Of a DNA stretch of 64,000 nucleotides, positions 7,494 through 15,723 are shown piece after piece. Position numbers and translations under genes: made by a program. The DNA lies in contig NZ_JABFMW010000008.1 of NCBI RefSeq assembly GCF_013359725.1, positions 82,158-146,157 on the forward strand. The letters are read 5' to 3'. This DNA comes from Pseudarthrobacter sp. C4D7. Lineage in GTDB: Bacteria > Actinomycetota > Actinomycetes > Actinomycetales > Micrococcaceae. The notes beneath the pieces are model-generated. The model was given only the letters and a program-made list of their open reading frames with translations, was not told the origin of the DNA and searched no databases. The stretch's first letter is position 1. Every line of letters starts with the position of its first letter.

Positions 7494-8498
7494 CTAGTGT
7501 GCGGGAACTGCTGCTGGAGCCTGCCGGCCCTGCGCCACCAGGCTGGTGCCCAGGGCGTAGCCTTCGCGCTTGGGCAGGACCTGGCGGCGCAGGTAGTCCT
7601 GGTTGGCGGCGGTGACGCTCAGGCCGTCGCCACCGTAGTGCTCCGTGCAGATGATGCCCTGGAAGCCGACGGATATGGCGAACTGGAAAGCCTCGCGGTA
7701 GCTGATCAGGCCTGATTCCATGGGGGCCGGCATGGCGACGTACTGGTTCCGTGCCTGGTCCTCGTCGCGGATGTAGTTCTTGACGTGCCAGTAGTTGGAG
7801 TACGGCAGGGTCTTGTGTACCAGCTCGCGCCAGTCCTCGATGGGCCGGTGCAGGCGGATCAGGTTTCCCAGGTCCGGGTTCAGCCCAACGTTGGGCAGGT
7901 CGATGTCCTGGACCAGCTGCACGGAGGAATCGCCGGTGCCCAGGTACGTGTCCTCGTACATTTCCAGGGACACCAGGAGTCCCAGTTCGGCGGCGTGCTT
8001 GCCTACTTCGCGGATGCGGGTGACGGCGTTGTTCCAGGTGTCCTTGTCCCCCACCGGGTCCTTGTGGCCTTCGACGGTCCAGAACCACAGCTGCTTCTGC
8101 TGTTCCGGGGTGATGGCCTGGTGCAGGCCGATCGAGACGACTTCGCAGCCGAGCTGGGCGGCGGCCTCCAGGGTGCGGTGGGTGTAGGCCAGGTTCTCCT
8201 CCCAGTTGCTTTCCTCGATCACGCTGCGGCGGATGGCGGAGATGGAGGGAAGTCCCAGGCCGGCGGTGGTGGCGGCAGCCTTCAGTTCGTCCAGGCGTGC
8301 ACTGGAAAGATCACCCGGGCGGACCCAGCTGTCCGTGAGGTCGGCGTTGGTGAAACCGGAATCCGCCACCTCTTCGAAGACCTGCTGCCAGTCGCTGGCG
8401 GGGGCTTCCTGGGCGGTGGTCCCGTCCGGCCTCGTTCCGGGGAACTGAAGCAGGGCGGCGGCGATGGGCCAGTTTTCAGCGGTGTACGGCATTGTCAC
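7494..8498 (-). CDS. AP-endonuclease-2-fold TIM-barrel enzyme (sugar isomerase/epimerase or 3-oxo-acid decarboxylase)
   Basis: 334 residues, first gene of the operon. The metal-binding quartet of the xylose-isomerase-like TIM-barrel family can be read as Glu179 (VSLEMYED), Asp209 (GLNPDLGN), His238 (YWHVKNY) and Glu286 (CTEHYGGDG). The family covers sugar isomerases and epimerases, hydroxypyruvate isomerase-like enzymes and, from memory, the 3-oxo-isoapionate decarboxylase that yields L-erythrulose. Next to a 3-dehydrogenase-like enzyme and erythrulose-processing genes, a decarboxylase role is attractive but inferred. An epimerase role is the alternative. The upstream operator at 8505-8530 controls it. 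Confidence 0.72.
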   Translation of the reverse strand: MTMPYTAENWPIAAALLQFPGTRPDGTTAQEAPASDWQQVFEEVADSGFTNADLTDSWVRPGDLSSARLDELKAAATTAGLGLPSISAIRRSVIEESNWEENLAYTHRTLEAAAQLGCEVVSIGLHQAITPEQQKQLWFWTVEGHKDPVGDKDTWNNAVTRIREVGKHAAELGLLVSLEMYEDTYLGTGDSSVQLVQDIDLPNVGLNPDLGNLIRLHRPIEDWRELVHKTLPYSNYWHVKNYIRDEDQARNQYVAMPAPMESGLISYREAFQFAISVGFQGIICTEHYGGDGLSVTAANQDYLRRQVLPKREGYALGTSLVAQGRQAPAAVPAH

Positions 8499-8504
8499 TC
8501 CAAG

Positions 8505-8530
8505 TTAGGAATCGCATTTCCTATAGGATC
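8505..8530. promoter_or_regulatory. GntR operator of the tetrulose operon
   Basis: Just upstream of the first operon gene lie TAGGAA (8506-8511) and TTCCTA (8518-8523), a perfect inverted repeat with a 6-nt spacer, overlapping the 10-bp palindrome TCCTATAGGA (8519-8528). The TCCTATAG core recurs at the start of the GntR gene at 9301, which makes that regulator the likely ligand-controlled repressor. Confidence 0.7.
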
Positions 8531-8611
8531 TACGTTGGCAGTGTGTCCTGTCAAGGGTTGGATTGTTGAGGCAGGGATGGAGCAAGGGGCTTAGGGCCCC
8601 GGAGCGGGCTG

Positions 8612-9301
8612 CTAGCTGCGCACTTCGCTGTCGTGCTGCGAGCGCTGCTTGACGCCTTCGATGTGGTCGATCATTTTTTGGCGGGCGAGCTCGGGATCGC
8701 CGGCTTCGAAGGCTTTCAGGATCTCTGTGTGTTCCGCAATGGCGAAATCGGCGTCGGTCACGCCCAGTCCGCCGAAGAAGCGGAAGCGCTGCACCTGGCC
8801 GCCCAAGGCGTTGTAGGCAGAGAGCAGGAACTGGTTGTCCGCCGATTCGGCGATAAGGCGGTGGAAGCGTTCGTCAGCTTCCCAGTACGCACGGAATTCC
8901 GCGAAAGACGGTCCACGGGGCGCGGCCTTCAGGTCTTCGATGGCCTGTTGGAGCTTGCCGGCCAGTTCCCTGCCCGCGTGCCTGCAGGCCATGAAGGCGT
9001 TGGCCGGTTCAATCACCAGCCGTGCGTCCATCAGGTCCGCAAGCTCCTCGGGAGAGAACAGCGGGGCCACGCGGTAGCCCCGCAAGGCCGTTCGCCGAAC
9101 CATGCCGGTGGCTTCCAGGCGTGCCAGCGCTTCCCGCACCGGGGTGGGCGAGACGTCCAGCTCACGGGCCATTCCATCGATACTGACGGGCGTGCCCGCT
9201 TCCAGCCGGCCGTCCATCAGGGCAACCAACAGCGCTTCGTAGACGTGGTCCGCGAGGACCTGCCTGCTCACCCCGCCGGTGGACTTGTTCTTGGTTGCCA
9301 T
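8612..9301 (-). CDS. GntR-family regulator with FCD ligand domain, likely controlling the tetrulose operon
   Basis: 229 residues: winged HTH at about 12-80 (LEAGTPVSIDGMARELDVSPTPVREALARLEATGMV) and an all-helical FCD domain at about 90-220, with the metal/ligand-type residues in DERFHRLIAESADNQFL. FCD regulators usually release DNA on binding a sugar acid or related metabolite. The gene is directly upstream of, and in line with, the seven-gene operon. The AGGA of its own operator doubles as its ribosome binding site, 7 nt before the ATG. Repressor versus activator cannot be told from sequence. Confidence 0.87.
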   Translation of the reverse strand: MATKNKSTGGVSRQVLADHVYEALLVALMDGRLEAGTPVSIDGMARELDVSPTPVREALARLEATGMVRRTALRGYRVAPLFSPEELADLMDARLVIEPANAFMACRHAGRELAGKLQQAIEDLKAAPRGPSFAEFRAYWEADERFHRLIAESADNQFLLSAYNALGGQVQRFRFFGGLGVTDADFAIAEHTEILKAFEAGDPELARQKMIDHIEGVKQRSQHDSEVRS

Positions 9302-9302
9302 G

Positions 9303-9316
9303 TAGGAATCCTATAG
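9303..9316. promoter_or_regulatory. GntR autoregulatory operator
   Basis: TAGGA and TCCTA flank a central A (9303-9313), and the site continues to TCCTATAG, the core also found at 8519-8526. It begins one base outside the GntR start codon, so bound protein would block both transcription and ribosome access. Confidence 0.65.
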
Positions 9317-9356
9317 CCGCTAAGGGTGCGGGACGTTGCCGATGACGCACCCCGGA

Positions 9357-9398
9357 CGTACAGTGCCGCGCAGCTGCAAGGCAGCAGGGCACTGTACG
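9357..9398. terminator. Hairpin between the second SDR gene and the GntR gene
   Basis: CGTACAGTGCC (9357-9367) and GGCACTGTACG (9388-9398) are perfect 11-bp arms around a 20-nt loop, 18 bp after the SDR stop in the minus direction. No clear U-tract follows, so it is either a weak terminator for the MFS-SDR unit or an mRNA-stabilising stem. Confidence 0.5.
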
Positions 9399-9415
9399 CC
9401 GGAATTGCCGGGAGG

Positions 9416-10192
9416 TCAGGAAACCTGCAGGCCGCCATTGATGTCATAGGTGGCGGCTGTGATGTAGCCCGCGTCCCCGCTGAGGAGGAACGCGATCAGG
9501 GCCGCCACTTCCTCACGGGTCCCCACCCGGCCCATCATGATTCCCTCGGACATCTGGGCCTTGCGCTCATCGCTGAGCGTCCCGCCCATGATGTCCGTGT
9601 CGATCGGGCCTGGCGCGACGGCATTCACGGTGATGTTGTGCTCCCCCACCTCGCGGGCCAGCGCACGGGTGAAGCCCAGGATGCCGGCCTTGGAAGCGCT
9701 GTAGGCCACCTTGGAGTAGGTTCCGCCGCCACGCTGGGCTGAGATGGAGGAGATGCTGACAATCCTGCCCAGTTCCCGTTCGATCATGCCCTTGAGCACG
9801 CGCTGGGACACCACGAACGTGCCACGCATGTTGATGGCGAAGACCTTGTCCCACTCCGCCACCGTGGTTTCCATGAAGGGGGTGGGGGAACTGATTCCGG
9901 CCAGGTTGACCAGCCCCACAATGGGCGGCATGGACTGTTCGATTTCCGTGATGGCACGGTCCACCGATGCCTCGTCGGAGACGTCGGCGCCGACGCCAAT
10001 GGCCTTGACGGCACGGCTGGAGCCGATCTCGGCCGCTGCCGCCTTGGCGTCTTCGGCATTGATGTCCAGGATGGCAATGGACCAGCCCTGGCTGGCCAGC
10101 CGGTCCGCGGCGGCGCGGCCGATGCCCCGGGCGGACGCCGCGCCGGTCAGGACCGCGGTGCGTTCGGTTGGAAATGCGTGCTCTGTAGTCAT
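9416..10192 (-). CDS. Short-chain dehydrogenase/reductase (second copy)
   Basis: 258 residues with TGAASARGIG cofactor motif, NLAG, catalytic Ser in SSISAQRGGG, YSASK, and the same PGPIDTDIMGGTLSDER tail block as the SDR at 3477-4244. Large blocks are identical by eye, so the two genes are paralogues. It is cotranscribed with the MFS gene 9 bp upstream. LDIN after the second strand suggests NAD(H). Substrate unknown; probably a related stereoisomer or a parallel entry substrate for the same pathway. Confidence 0.84.
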   Translation of the reverse strand: MTTEHAFPTERTAVLTGAASARGIGRAAADRLASQGWSIAILDINAEDAKAAAAEIGSSRAVKAIGVGADVSDEASVDRAITEIEQSMPPIVGLVNLAGISSPTPFMETTVAEWDKVFAINMRGTFVVSQRVLKGMIERELGRIVSISSISAQRGGGTYSKVAYSASKAGILGFTRALAREVGEHNITVNAVAPGPIDTDIMGGTLSDERKAQMSEGIMMGRVGTREEVAALIAFLLSGDAGYITAATYDINGGLQVS

Positions 10193-10201
10193 GGCTGCTT
10201 C

Positions 10202-11551
10202 CTAGTGGTGTTCAGCGGCAGGGACGGTGGCTCCGGGCGCGGAGACACCTTCAGGCCGGTTGCGGGCGTAGAGATAGGTTGCGACGGCGGTCACCGCGAG
10301 GCAGGCTGCCAGGAAGACCAGGCCGGTCTGGCTGTTTCCGGTGGCGTCCTTGAGGATGCCCACGATGTAGGGGGCTACGAAGCCGCCCAGGTTGCCCAGT
10401 GAGTTGACCATGGCCAGTCCTGCTGCCGCCGCGGCGCCCGTGAGGGCGGCGGACGGCATGGCCAGGAAGGGCGCAATTGCGGAGTAGATACCCATGGCCG
10501 CGAGGGTCAGGAAGACCATGGCGAGGACGGCATTGACGGGGAGGAGGAAGCCGGCACCCAGGAGCCCGATGGCGGCAAGCACCATGCTGGCGCTGGCATG
10601 CCATACGCGGTTTCCCGTACGGTCCGAACGCTTGCTCCAGAAGTAGACGAACACCGCGGCAATGGCATACGGGATGAAGACGATGAATCCCACCTGGGTG
10701 GAGTCGAACTTACCAAGCGCCTTCACAATGGTGGGCAGCCAGAGGCCCAGGCCATAGATACCGCACACCAGGCCAAAGTACAGGGCCGAATACGCGATGG
10801 TGCGGGGATCCTTCAGGCCGGCAAGGAAGTTGTGGTTGCCTGCCTTCTGCTTGTCCGCCAGCTCCGCAGCCATGGTGGTGGAGAGCCATTCGCGCTCCTC
10901 CGGCTTGAGCCATTTGGCGTGTTCCGGGCGGTCCGTCATGACGAAGGGCGTGATGATGCCCAGGATGATGGCCGGGATGCCCTCGAGGATGTAGAGCCAC
11001 TGCCAGCCGTGCAGGCCGGCGACGCCTTCAAGGTTCAGGAGCATGCCGGACACTGGGGCGCCGAGGGCGTTGGAGATGGGCTGGGCCAGGATGAAGATGC
11101 CCAAGACCGTCACGCGCTGCGCTGCCGGGAACCAGAGCGTCAGGTAGAAGAGGATCGCCGGGAAGAAGCCGGCTTCTGCCGCGCCCAGGAGGAAGCGGAT
11201 GACGTAGAAGGTGGCTTCACCATTCACCAGGAACATGGCCGTGGCGAAGATGCCCCAGCTGATCAGGATGCGGGCAATCCACTTACGGGCGCCGAAGCGG
11301 TACATGCCGCCATTCGACGGGATCTCCAGCAGGGCGTAACCCAGGAAGAAGATGCCGGCACCCAGGCCGTAGGCAGCCTCGGTCAGGCCGATGTCACCCT
11401 GCATGCCGAGCTTGGCAAAGCCCACGTTGTTGCGGTCCAGGTAGGCGATGAAATAGAGAAGGACGATCAGGGGCATGAGCCGCCGGCGGACCTTGCGGAG
11501 GGTGGTCTCGCCCAACTGGCCGAGTGCGGGGGCAGTGGCACGGGTGGTCAT
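10202..11551 (-). CDS. MFS permease, ACS family (second copy)
   Basis: 449 residues, about 12 membrane segments, with AYLDRNNVGFAKLGM, IFFLGYALLEIPSNGGMYRFG and RFLLGAAEAGFFPA. It is paralogous to the permease at 2034-3380 in the motif order, but the two differ in many loops. First gene of a two-gene unit with the SDR. The operator at 11644-11664 lies about 95 bp upstream of its ATG. Likely substrate: a sugar acid or other organic anion. Confidence 0.84.
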   Translation of the reverse strand: MTTRATAPALGQLGETTLRKVRRRLMPLIVLLYFIAYLDRNNVGFAKLGMQGDIGLTEAAYGLGAGIFFLGYALLEIPSNGGMYRFGARKWIARILISWGIFATAMFLVNGEATFYVIRFLLGAAEAGFFPAILFYLTLWFPAAQRVTVLGIFILAQPISNALGAPVSGMLLNLEGVAGLHGWQWLYILEGIPAIILGIITPFVMTDRPEHAKWLKPEEREWLSTTMAAELADKQKAGNHNFLAGLKDPRTIAYSALYFGLVCGIYGLGLWLPTIVKALGKFDSTQVGFIVFIPYAIAAVFVYFWSKRSDRTGNRVWHASASMVLAAIGLLGAGFLLPVNAVLAMVFLTLAAMGIYSAIAPFLAMPSAALTGAAAAAGLAMVNSLGNLGGFVAPYIVGILKDATGNSQTGLVFLAACLAVTAVATYLYARNRPEGVSAPGATVPAAEHH

Positions 11552-11643
11552 TTCAGACCTCCGGTGCAGGTGTAGGGGCCCTCAAAAGGGGAATGCGCGC
11601 GCATGGAGACTCCTTTGGCCTGCGGCATTTTGGGGGGATTGAT

Positions 11644-11664
11644 ATCAGATGTCTGATGTCTGAC
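11644..11664. promoter_or_regulatory. GntR-type operator upstream of the second MFS-SDR unit
   Basis: ATCAGA and TCTGAT form a perfect inverted repeat around TG (11644-11657), followed by a further TCTGA half (11660-11663 region). The size and symmetry fit a FadR-subfamily GntR dimer. The site lies between the MFS gene and the FadR-like gene at 11773-12504. It differs in sequence from the TCCTATAG operators, so the two GntR proteins probably act on separate units. Confidence 0.6.
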
Positions 11665-11772
11665 TGCGATTCTAATCACAGGAAGATGTGGGCGTCAACA
11701 CAGACAGCCTCCTGCGCATTGGGCCCGCACCCGCCCTCCGGACGCACCCGCGCCCTGGGCGCCGGAATCCCC

Positions 11773-12504
11773 TCAGCCGGCAGCAGTACCGCTGCGGCTG
11801 GCCAGCGCGAGGTACTGCTCGTAGTCCTCGAAGGTCTGCGTAATGTGCGCGTCCATGGTGGATCGTGCGGTCGCCGGATCGCCCGCGGCGATGGCGGCGA
11901 GGACCATCTTGTGGTGGTGGATGGCGTGGCGTTGGACATCCGGGAAGGCAGACGTTTCCCGGCGCATCGCAAAAAGCAGGGTGGACAATTGGCCCAGGAG
12001 GGCGGGTACGAACGGATTGCCGGAGGCCCGCAGGACGGTGTCATGGAAGGCGATGTCCGCCACGGTCAGGGCATCAACGTCCCCGGAAAGGTGGGCGGCT
12101 TCCATCTTCTCCACGCTGTCCTGCAGGGCAGCGAGGTCACCCGGCCGGTGGCGGGAGGCAGCCAGTTCGGCCGCCCCGGTCTCCACCATGCGGCGCACTT
12201 CGAGGAGGCGCAGGGCCACCTGGTCCGAGGCCACTCCCCTGGAGGCTGCGCGCATGATGGCATCCAGCCCGGTCCAGCGCTCGGGCGGATTGACGAAGGT
12301 ACCCAGGCCGCGCCTGACGTAGACGACGTCCTGCGCTTTCAGCACCTTCATGGCTTCCCGGGCCGTCAGCCTGCTGACACCCGATTCCTTGGCGATGTCG
12401 GCCTCCGGCGGCAGGGCGTCGTCGGCCTTGATCTCCCCGCTGATGATGTGCTCAAGGACCTTTTCCACGACGGCGTCGACCAGGGTTGGTCGCTTCTCTG
12501 CCAT
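11773..12504 (-). CDS. FadR-subfamily GntR regulator
   Basis: 243 residues from the ATG at 12504, preceded by GGGGAAC; the longer open frame upstream looks non-coding. Winged HTH at about 8-75 (ALPPEADIAKESGVSRLTAREAMKVLKAQDVVYV, then RRGLGTFV, the wing) and an FCD domain from about 95 with ADIAFHDTVLRASGNPFVPAL. It lies upstream of the second MFS-SDR pair, in the same orientation, and is the likely regulator of that pair. Ligand unknown. Confidence 0.85.
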   Translation of the reverse strand: MAEKRPTLVDAVVEKVLEHIISGEIKADDALPPEADIAKESGVSRLTAREAMKVLKAQDVVYVRRGLGTFVNPPERWTGLDAIMRAASRGVASDQVALRLLEVRRMVETGAAELAASRHRPGDLAALQDSVEKMEAAHLSGDVDALTVADIAFHDTVLRASGNPFVPALLGQLSTLLFAMRRETSAFPDVQRHAIHHHKMVLAAIAAGDPATARSTMDAHITQTFEDYEQYLALASRSGTAAG

Positions 12505-12606
12505 CGTTGTTCCCCTGCCTGCGCGCCCACGGCGGCCCGATACTCCGCTCCCAACACTACTCGACCCTGCCGGGGCAGCCGGCGACCGCCGTCGGCACCA
12601 TCCGTT

Positions 12607-12669
12607 AAAAAACGAACGCGGGGCCACCCGGGGTCCGTCCCCTGAAGGGACACGGACCGGGGTGGCCCC
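12607..12669 (-). terminator. Rho-independent terminator of sucCD
   Basis: GGGGCCACC (12620-12628) pairs with GGTGGCCCC (12661-12669), and the inner arms GGTCCGT/ACGGACC extend the stem. In the minus direction the stem is followed by TTTTTT (12612-12607). It lies 17 bp after the sucD stop. Confidence 0.85.
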
Positions 12670-12686
12670 GCGGCGTGAAGTACTGC

Positions 12687-13589
12687 CTAGAGGGCGGAGT
12701 AGACCTCGCGGAGCAGCTTGGCGGTCTCGGACGGCGTCTTGCCGACCTTCACGCCTGCAGCCTCGAGGGCTTCCTTCTTGGCCTGGGCGGTACCGGCGGA
12801 ACCGGAGACGATGGCACCTGCGTGGCCCATGGTCTTGCCTTCGGGGGCGGTGAAGCCGGCCACGTAGCCGACAACCGGCTTGGTGACGTTGGCCTTGATG
12901 AAGTCGGCCGCGCGCTCTTCGGCGTCGCCGCCGATTTCGCCGATCATCACGATGGCCTTGGTCTCGGGGTCAGCCTCGAACGCAGCCAGGGCGTCGATGT
13001 GGGTGGTGCCGATGACGGGGTCGCCGCCGATGCCGATGGCGGTGGAGAAGCCCAGGTCGCGCAGTTCGTACATCATCTGGTAGGTCAGCGTGCCGGACTT
13101 GGAGACCAGGCCGATGGGGCCCTTGCCGGTGATGTTGGCGGGGGTGATGCCAACCAGTGCTTCGCCGGGGGTGATGATGCCGGGGCAGTTCGGGCCGATG
13201 ATGCGGGTGACCTGGTTGCCGTCTGCATCCACCTTGGACTGGGCCAGGGCCCAGAATTCGGCGGAGTCCTGCACGGGAACGCCTTCGGTGATGACCACGA
13301 CCAGGCCGATGCCGGCCTCGATGGCTTCGACAACGGCGTTCTTGGTGAACGCCGGCGGCACGAAGACGATGGAGACGTCGGCGCCGGTTTCAGCCATGGC
13401 TTCCTTGACGGTGCCGTAGACGTTGATTTCCTTATCGCCGTGCAGGACCGTGGTGCCGGCCTTGCGGGCGTTGACGCCGCCAACAATGTTGGTGCCGGCC
13501 TTGAGCATCAGGGCGGTGTGCTTGGTGCCTTCGCCGCCGGTGATGCCCTGGACGATGACCTTGGAGTCTTTGTTCAGATAAATAGACAT
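12687..13589 (-). CDS. sucD: Succinate-CoA ligase, alpha subunit
   Basis: 300 residues from ATG 13589 ([21 protein letters not shown]); the longer open frame upstream overlaps sucC and is not used. CoA-binding Rossmann domain first, then the ligase domain with the phosphorylated His in [17 protein letters not shown] near the C-terminus. With SucC it converts succinyl-CoA to succinate with nucleotide phosphorylation in the TCA cycle. It follows sucC by 10 bp and ends the operon before a strong terminator. Confidence 0.96.
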   Translation of the reverse strand: MSIYLNKDSKVIVQGITGGEGTKHTALMLKAGTNIVGGVNARKAGTTVLHGDKEINVYGTVKEAMAETGADVSIVFVPPAFTKNAVVEAIEAGIGLVVVITEGVPVQDSAEFWALAQSKVDADGNQVTRIIGPNCPGIITPGEALVGITPANITGKGPIGLVSKSGTLTYQMMYELRDLGFSTAIGIGGDPVIGTTHIDALAAFEADPETKAIVMIGEIGGDAEERAADFIKANVTKPVVGYVAGFTAPEGKTMGHAGAIVSGSAGTAQAKKEALEAAGVKVGKTPSETAKLLREVYSAL

Positions 13590-13599
13590 GGTGCGTCCC

Positions 13600-14769
13600 T
13601 TACTTCGCTGCGTTGGCGAGCTCGGCGGCCTTGTCGGCGCCCTCGTCCATGGTGGCGGCCAGGGTAACCAGCGGGTGGTTGGCCTCGGTGAGGATGCGGC
13701 GGCCTTCCTCGACGTTGTTGCCGTCAAGGCGGACTACCAGCGGCTTGTTGGCGGAGCTGCCCAGTTCGGCCAGTGCGCCGACGATGCCCTTGGCGACGGC
13801 GTCGCATGCGGTGATGCCGCCGAAGACGTTCACGAACACGGACTTGACCTGCTCGTCACCCAGGATGACGTCCAGGCCGGCGGCCATGACCTCGGCCGAG
13901 GCTCCACCGCCGATGTCCAGGAAGTTGGCGGGCTTGACGTTGCCGTGGTTTTCACCGGCGTAGGCAACGACGTCCAGGGTGGACATGACCAGGCCTGCAC
14001 CGTTGCCGATGATGCCCACTTCGCCGTCGAGCTTGACGTAGTTGAGGTCCTGCGCCTTTGCCTTGGCCTCAAGCGGGTCGGCAGCGTCCTTGTCCTCGAG
14101 CTGCGCGTGCTTGGCGTGGCGGAAGTCGGCGTTCTCGTCCAGGGAGACCTTGCCGTCCAGGGCAACGATGTCGCCGGCGCCGGTCTTGACCAGCGGGTTG
14201 ACCTCCACCAGGGTGGCGTCTTCCTTCTTGAAGACGTCCCAGAGCTTGAGGATCACGGCGGCGACCTTGCCGCGCAGTTCCTCGGCGAAGCCTGCAGCTG
14301 CAACGATTTCGTCGGCCTTGGCCTGGTCGATGCCCACGGCGGGGTCGATGGCGATCTTGGCCAGCGCTTCGGGACGTTCGACGGCGAGCTGCTCGATTTC
14401 CATACCGCCCTCAACCGAGCACATGGCCAGGTAGTTGCGGTTGGCGCGGTCCAGCAGGACGGAGAAGTAGAACTCCTCGGCGATGTCCGCACCCTGGGCA
14501 ATCATCACCTTGTTGACGGTGTGGCCCTTGATGTCCATGCCGAGGATGTTGGTGGCGTGCTCAAACGCCTCATCAGCGGACTTTGCGACCTTGACGCCGC
14601 CGGCCTTGCCACGGCCGCCTACCTTGACCTGTGCCTTGACAACGGTAACGCCGCCGATCTTCTCGGCAGCTGCCTTTGCTTCTTCTGGGGTGTACGCCAC
14701 GATGCCGGCAAGCACGGGTACACCGTGCGCCTCGAACATATCGCGCGCCTGGTATTCAAACAGGTCCAC
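13600..14769 (-). CDS. sucC: Succinate-CoA ligase, beta subunit
   Basis: 389 residues from a GTG at 14769 with AGAAGGA about 10 nt upstream. The ATP-grasp domain starts [19 protein letters not shown] and contains [18 protein letters not shown]; the C-terminal CoA-ligase domain has [16 protein letters not shown]. Length is as expected. It is the first gene of the sucCD operon. The 225 bp upstream (14770-14994) contain no gene; I could not fix a promoter there. Confidence 0.96.
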   Translation of the reverse strand: MDLFEYQARDMFEAHGVPVLAGIVAYTPEEAKAAAEKIGGVTVVKAQVKVGGRGKAGGVKVAKSADEAFEHATNILGMDIKGHTVNKVMIAQGADIAEEFYFSVLLDRANRNYLAMCSVEGGMEIEQLAVERPEALAKIAIDPAVGIDQAKADEIVAAAGFAEELRGKVAAVILKLWDVFKKEDATLVEVNPLVKTGAGDIVALDGKVSLDENADFRHAKHAQLEDKDAADPLEAKAKAQDLNYVKLDGEVGIIGNGAGLVMSTLDVVAYAGENHGNVKPANFLDIGGGASAEVMAAGLDVILGDEQVKSVFVNVFGGITACDAVAKGIVGALAELGSSANKPLVVRLDGNNVEEGRRILTEANHPLVTLAATMDEGADKAAELANAAK

Positions 14770-14994
14770 GGTTTAGTGTCCTTCTACGTCGAAGTAGTTT
14801 CTGTACAGCCGGACACCATCGGCGAAGACGGTGACCGGGCTGCGGATTGCACGCACCGGAGGCCTGTCTGGAAACGAGCCACGCGGCGTAATGCTCCATG
14901 GGGAACTCTAGTCCTTTGGAGGGACCGGGCCGTCCCAGACTACCCCTTATGTGAGTAAGCACACTATTCTATGGAGCGTAGAAAAACCGCGGAT

Positions 14995-15693
14995 TTACGG
15001 GGATTTTGAGCCCTCCGGCTGCGGCGGCCCACTGCTTTTGTCCGGCCCGGGAATCAGCTCGTAACGTTCGGGGGAAACAAAGAATCCGACGCCGGCTGAC
15101 ACGTTCCCGCACGCCACGCCACGGTTGTAGGCGGAGCACCGCAGCCCGTTGCGTTCCAGGTTCTGGCCTTCCGCGAGCACGGGGAGCTGGGTGAGGGCGC
15201 CCTGCTTGTTCCCCTTGGGCCCGTAGGTCCCTTCCATGGATGTGACGCCGGAGCGGCATTCCCCGTAACGGGCCGTGTCCGGGGACAGGAGGGCCACGCC
15301 GCCCAGGTACCCAAGGTGGGTTCCGGCGCAGTCGTCCTTGATGTCCGCCGGCTGGGGCGCCGGGTAGGTGGCAAGCTCGCAGTGGGCCACCGGGACGATG
15401 GGCAGCTTGTTATTGGCGGCGTCGCTGTAGTTGTTCTGCTCATACGGCAGGTTCACGTGTTCCCCGCGGGCGGAGGTGAGCGAGCACGCGATGGTCCGGT
15501 CAGCGGTGATGAACGAAAGGACGTCCGTGCCGCTGGAGAACGCTTTGGCGTCCGTCAGGGGCGCACTTTCCAGCTGCTCCATGGGTGGCAGCGGAGCCGG
15601 CGGAACGTAGGCCGGGTCCTTGGTGGTCACGGTGCAGCCCGTGGCAGTCATAAGGAGCAGGGCGGCGAGCATTCCCCATACAGTCCGTCGCAT
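14995..15693 (-). CDS. Hypothetical lipoprotein
   Basis: About 232 residues from ATG 15693. The N-terminus MRRTVWGMLAALLLMTATGC is a lipoprotein signal peptide with lipobox TATGC. The rest holds several Cys residues (ADRTIACSL, VAHCELA, KDDCAGTH, YGECRSG, GLRCSAYNRGVACG), suggesting disulfides outside the membrane. No domain recognised. CATAAT sits 7 nt before the ATG, so the transcript may be leaderless; an in-frame ATG at 15702 is less likely. It is 22 bp from pcrA, in the same direction. Confidence 0.75.
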   Translation of the reverse strand: MRRTVWGMLAALLLMTATGCTVTTKDPAYVPPAPLPPMEQLESAPLTDAKAFSSGTDVLSFITADRTIACSLTSARGEHVNLPYEQNNYSDAANNKLPIVPVAHCELATYPAPQPADIKDDCAGTHLGYLGGVALLSPDTARYGECRSGVTSMEGTYGPKGNKQGALTQLPVLAEGQNLERNGLRCSAYNRGVACGNVSAGVGFFVSPERYELIPGPDKSSGPPQPEGSKSP

Positions 15694-15723
15694 GGGCTCC
15701 ATTATGCCCGGCCGCGGCCCGCC

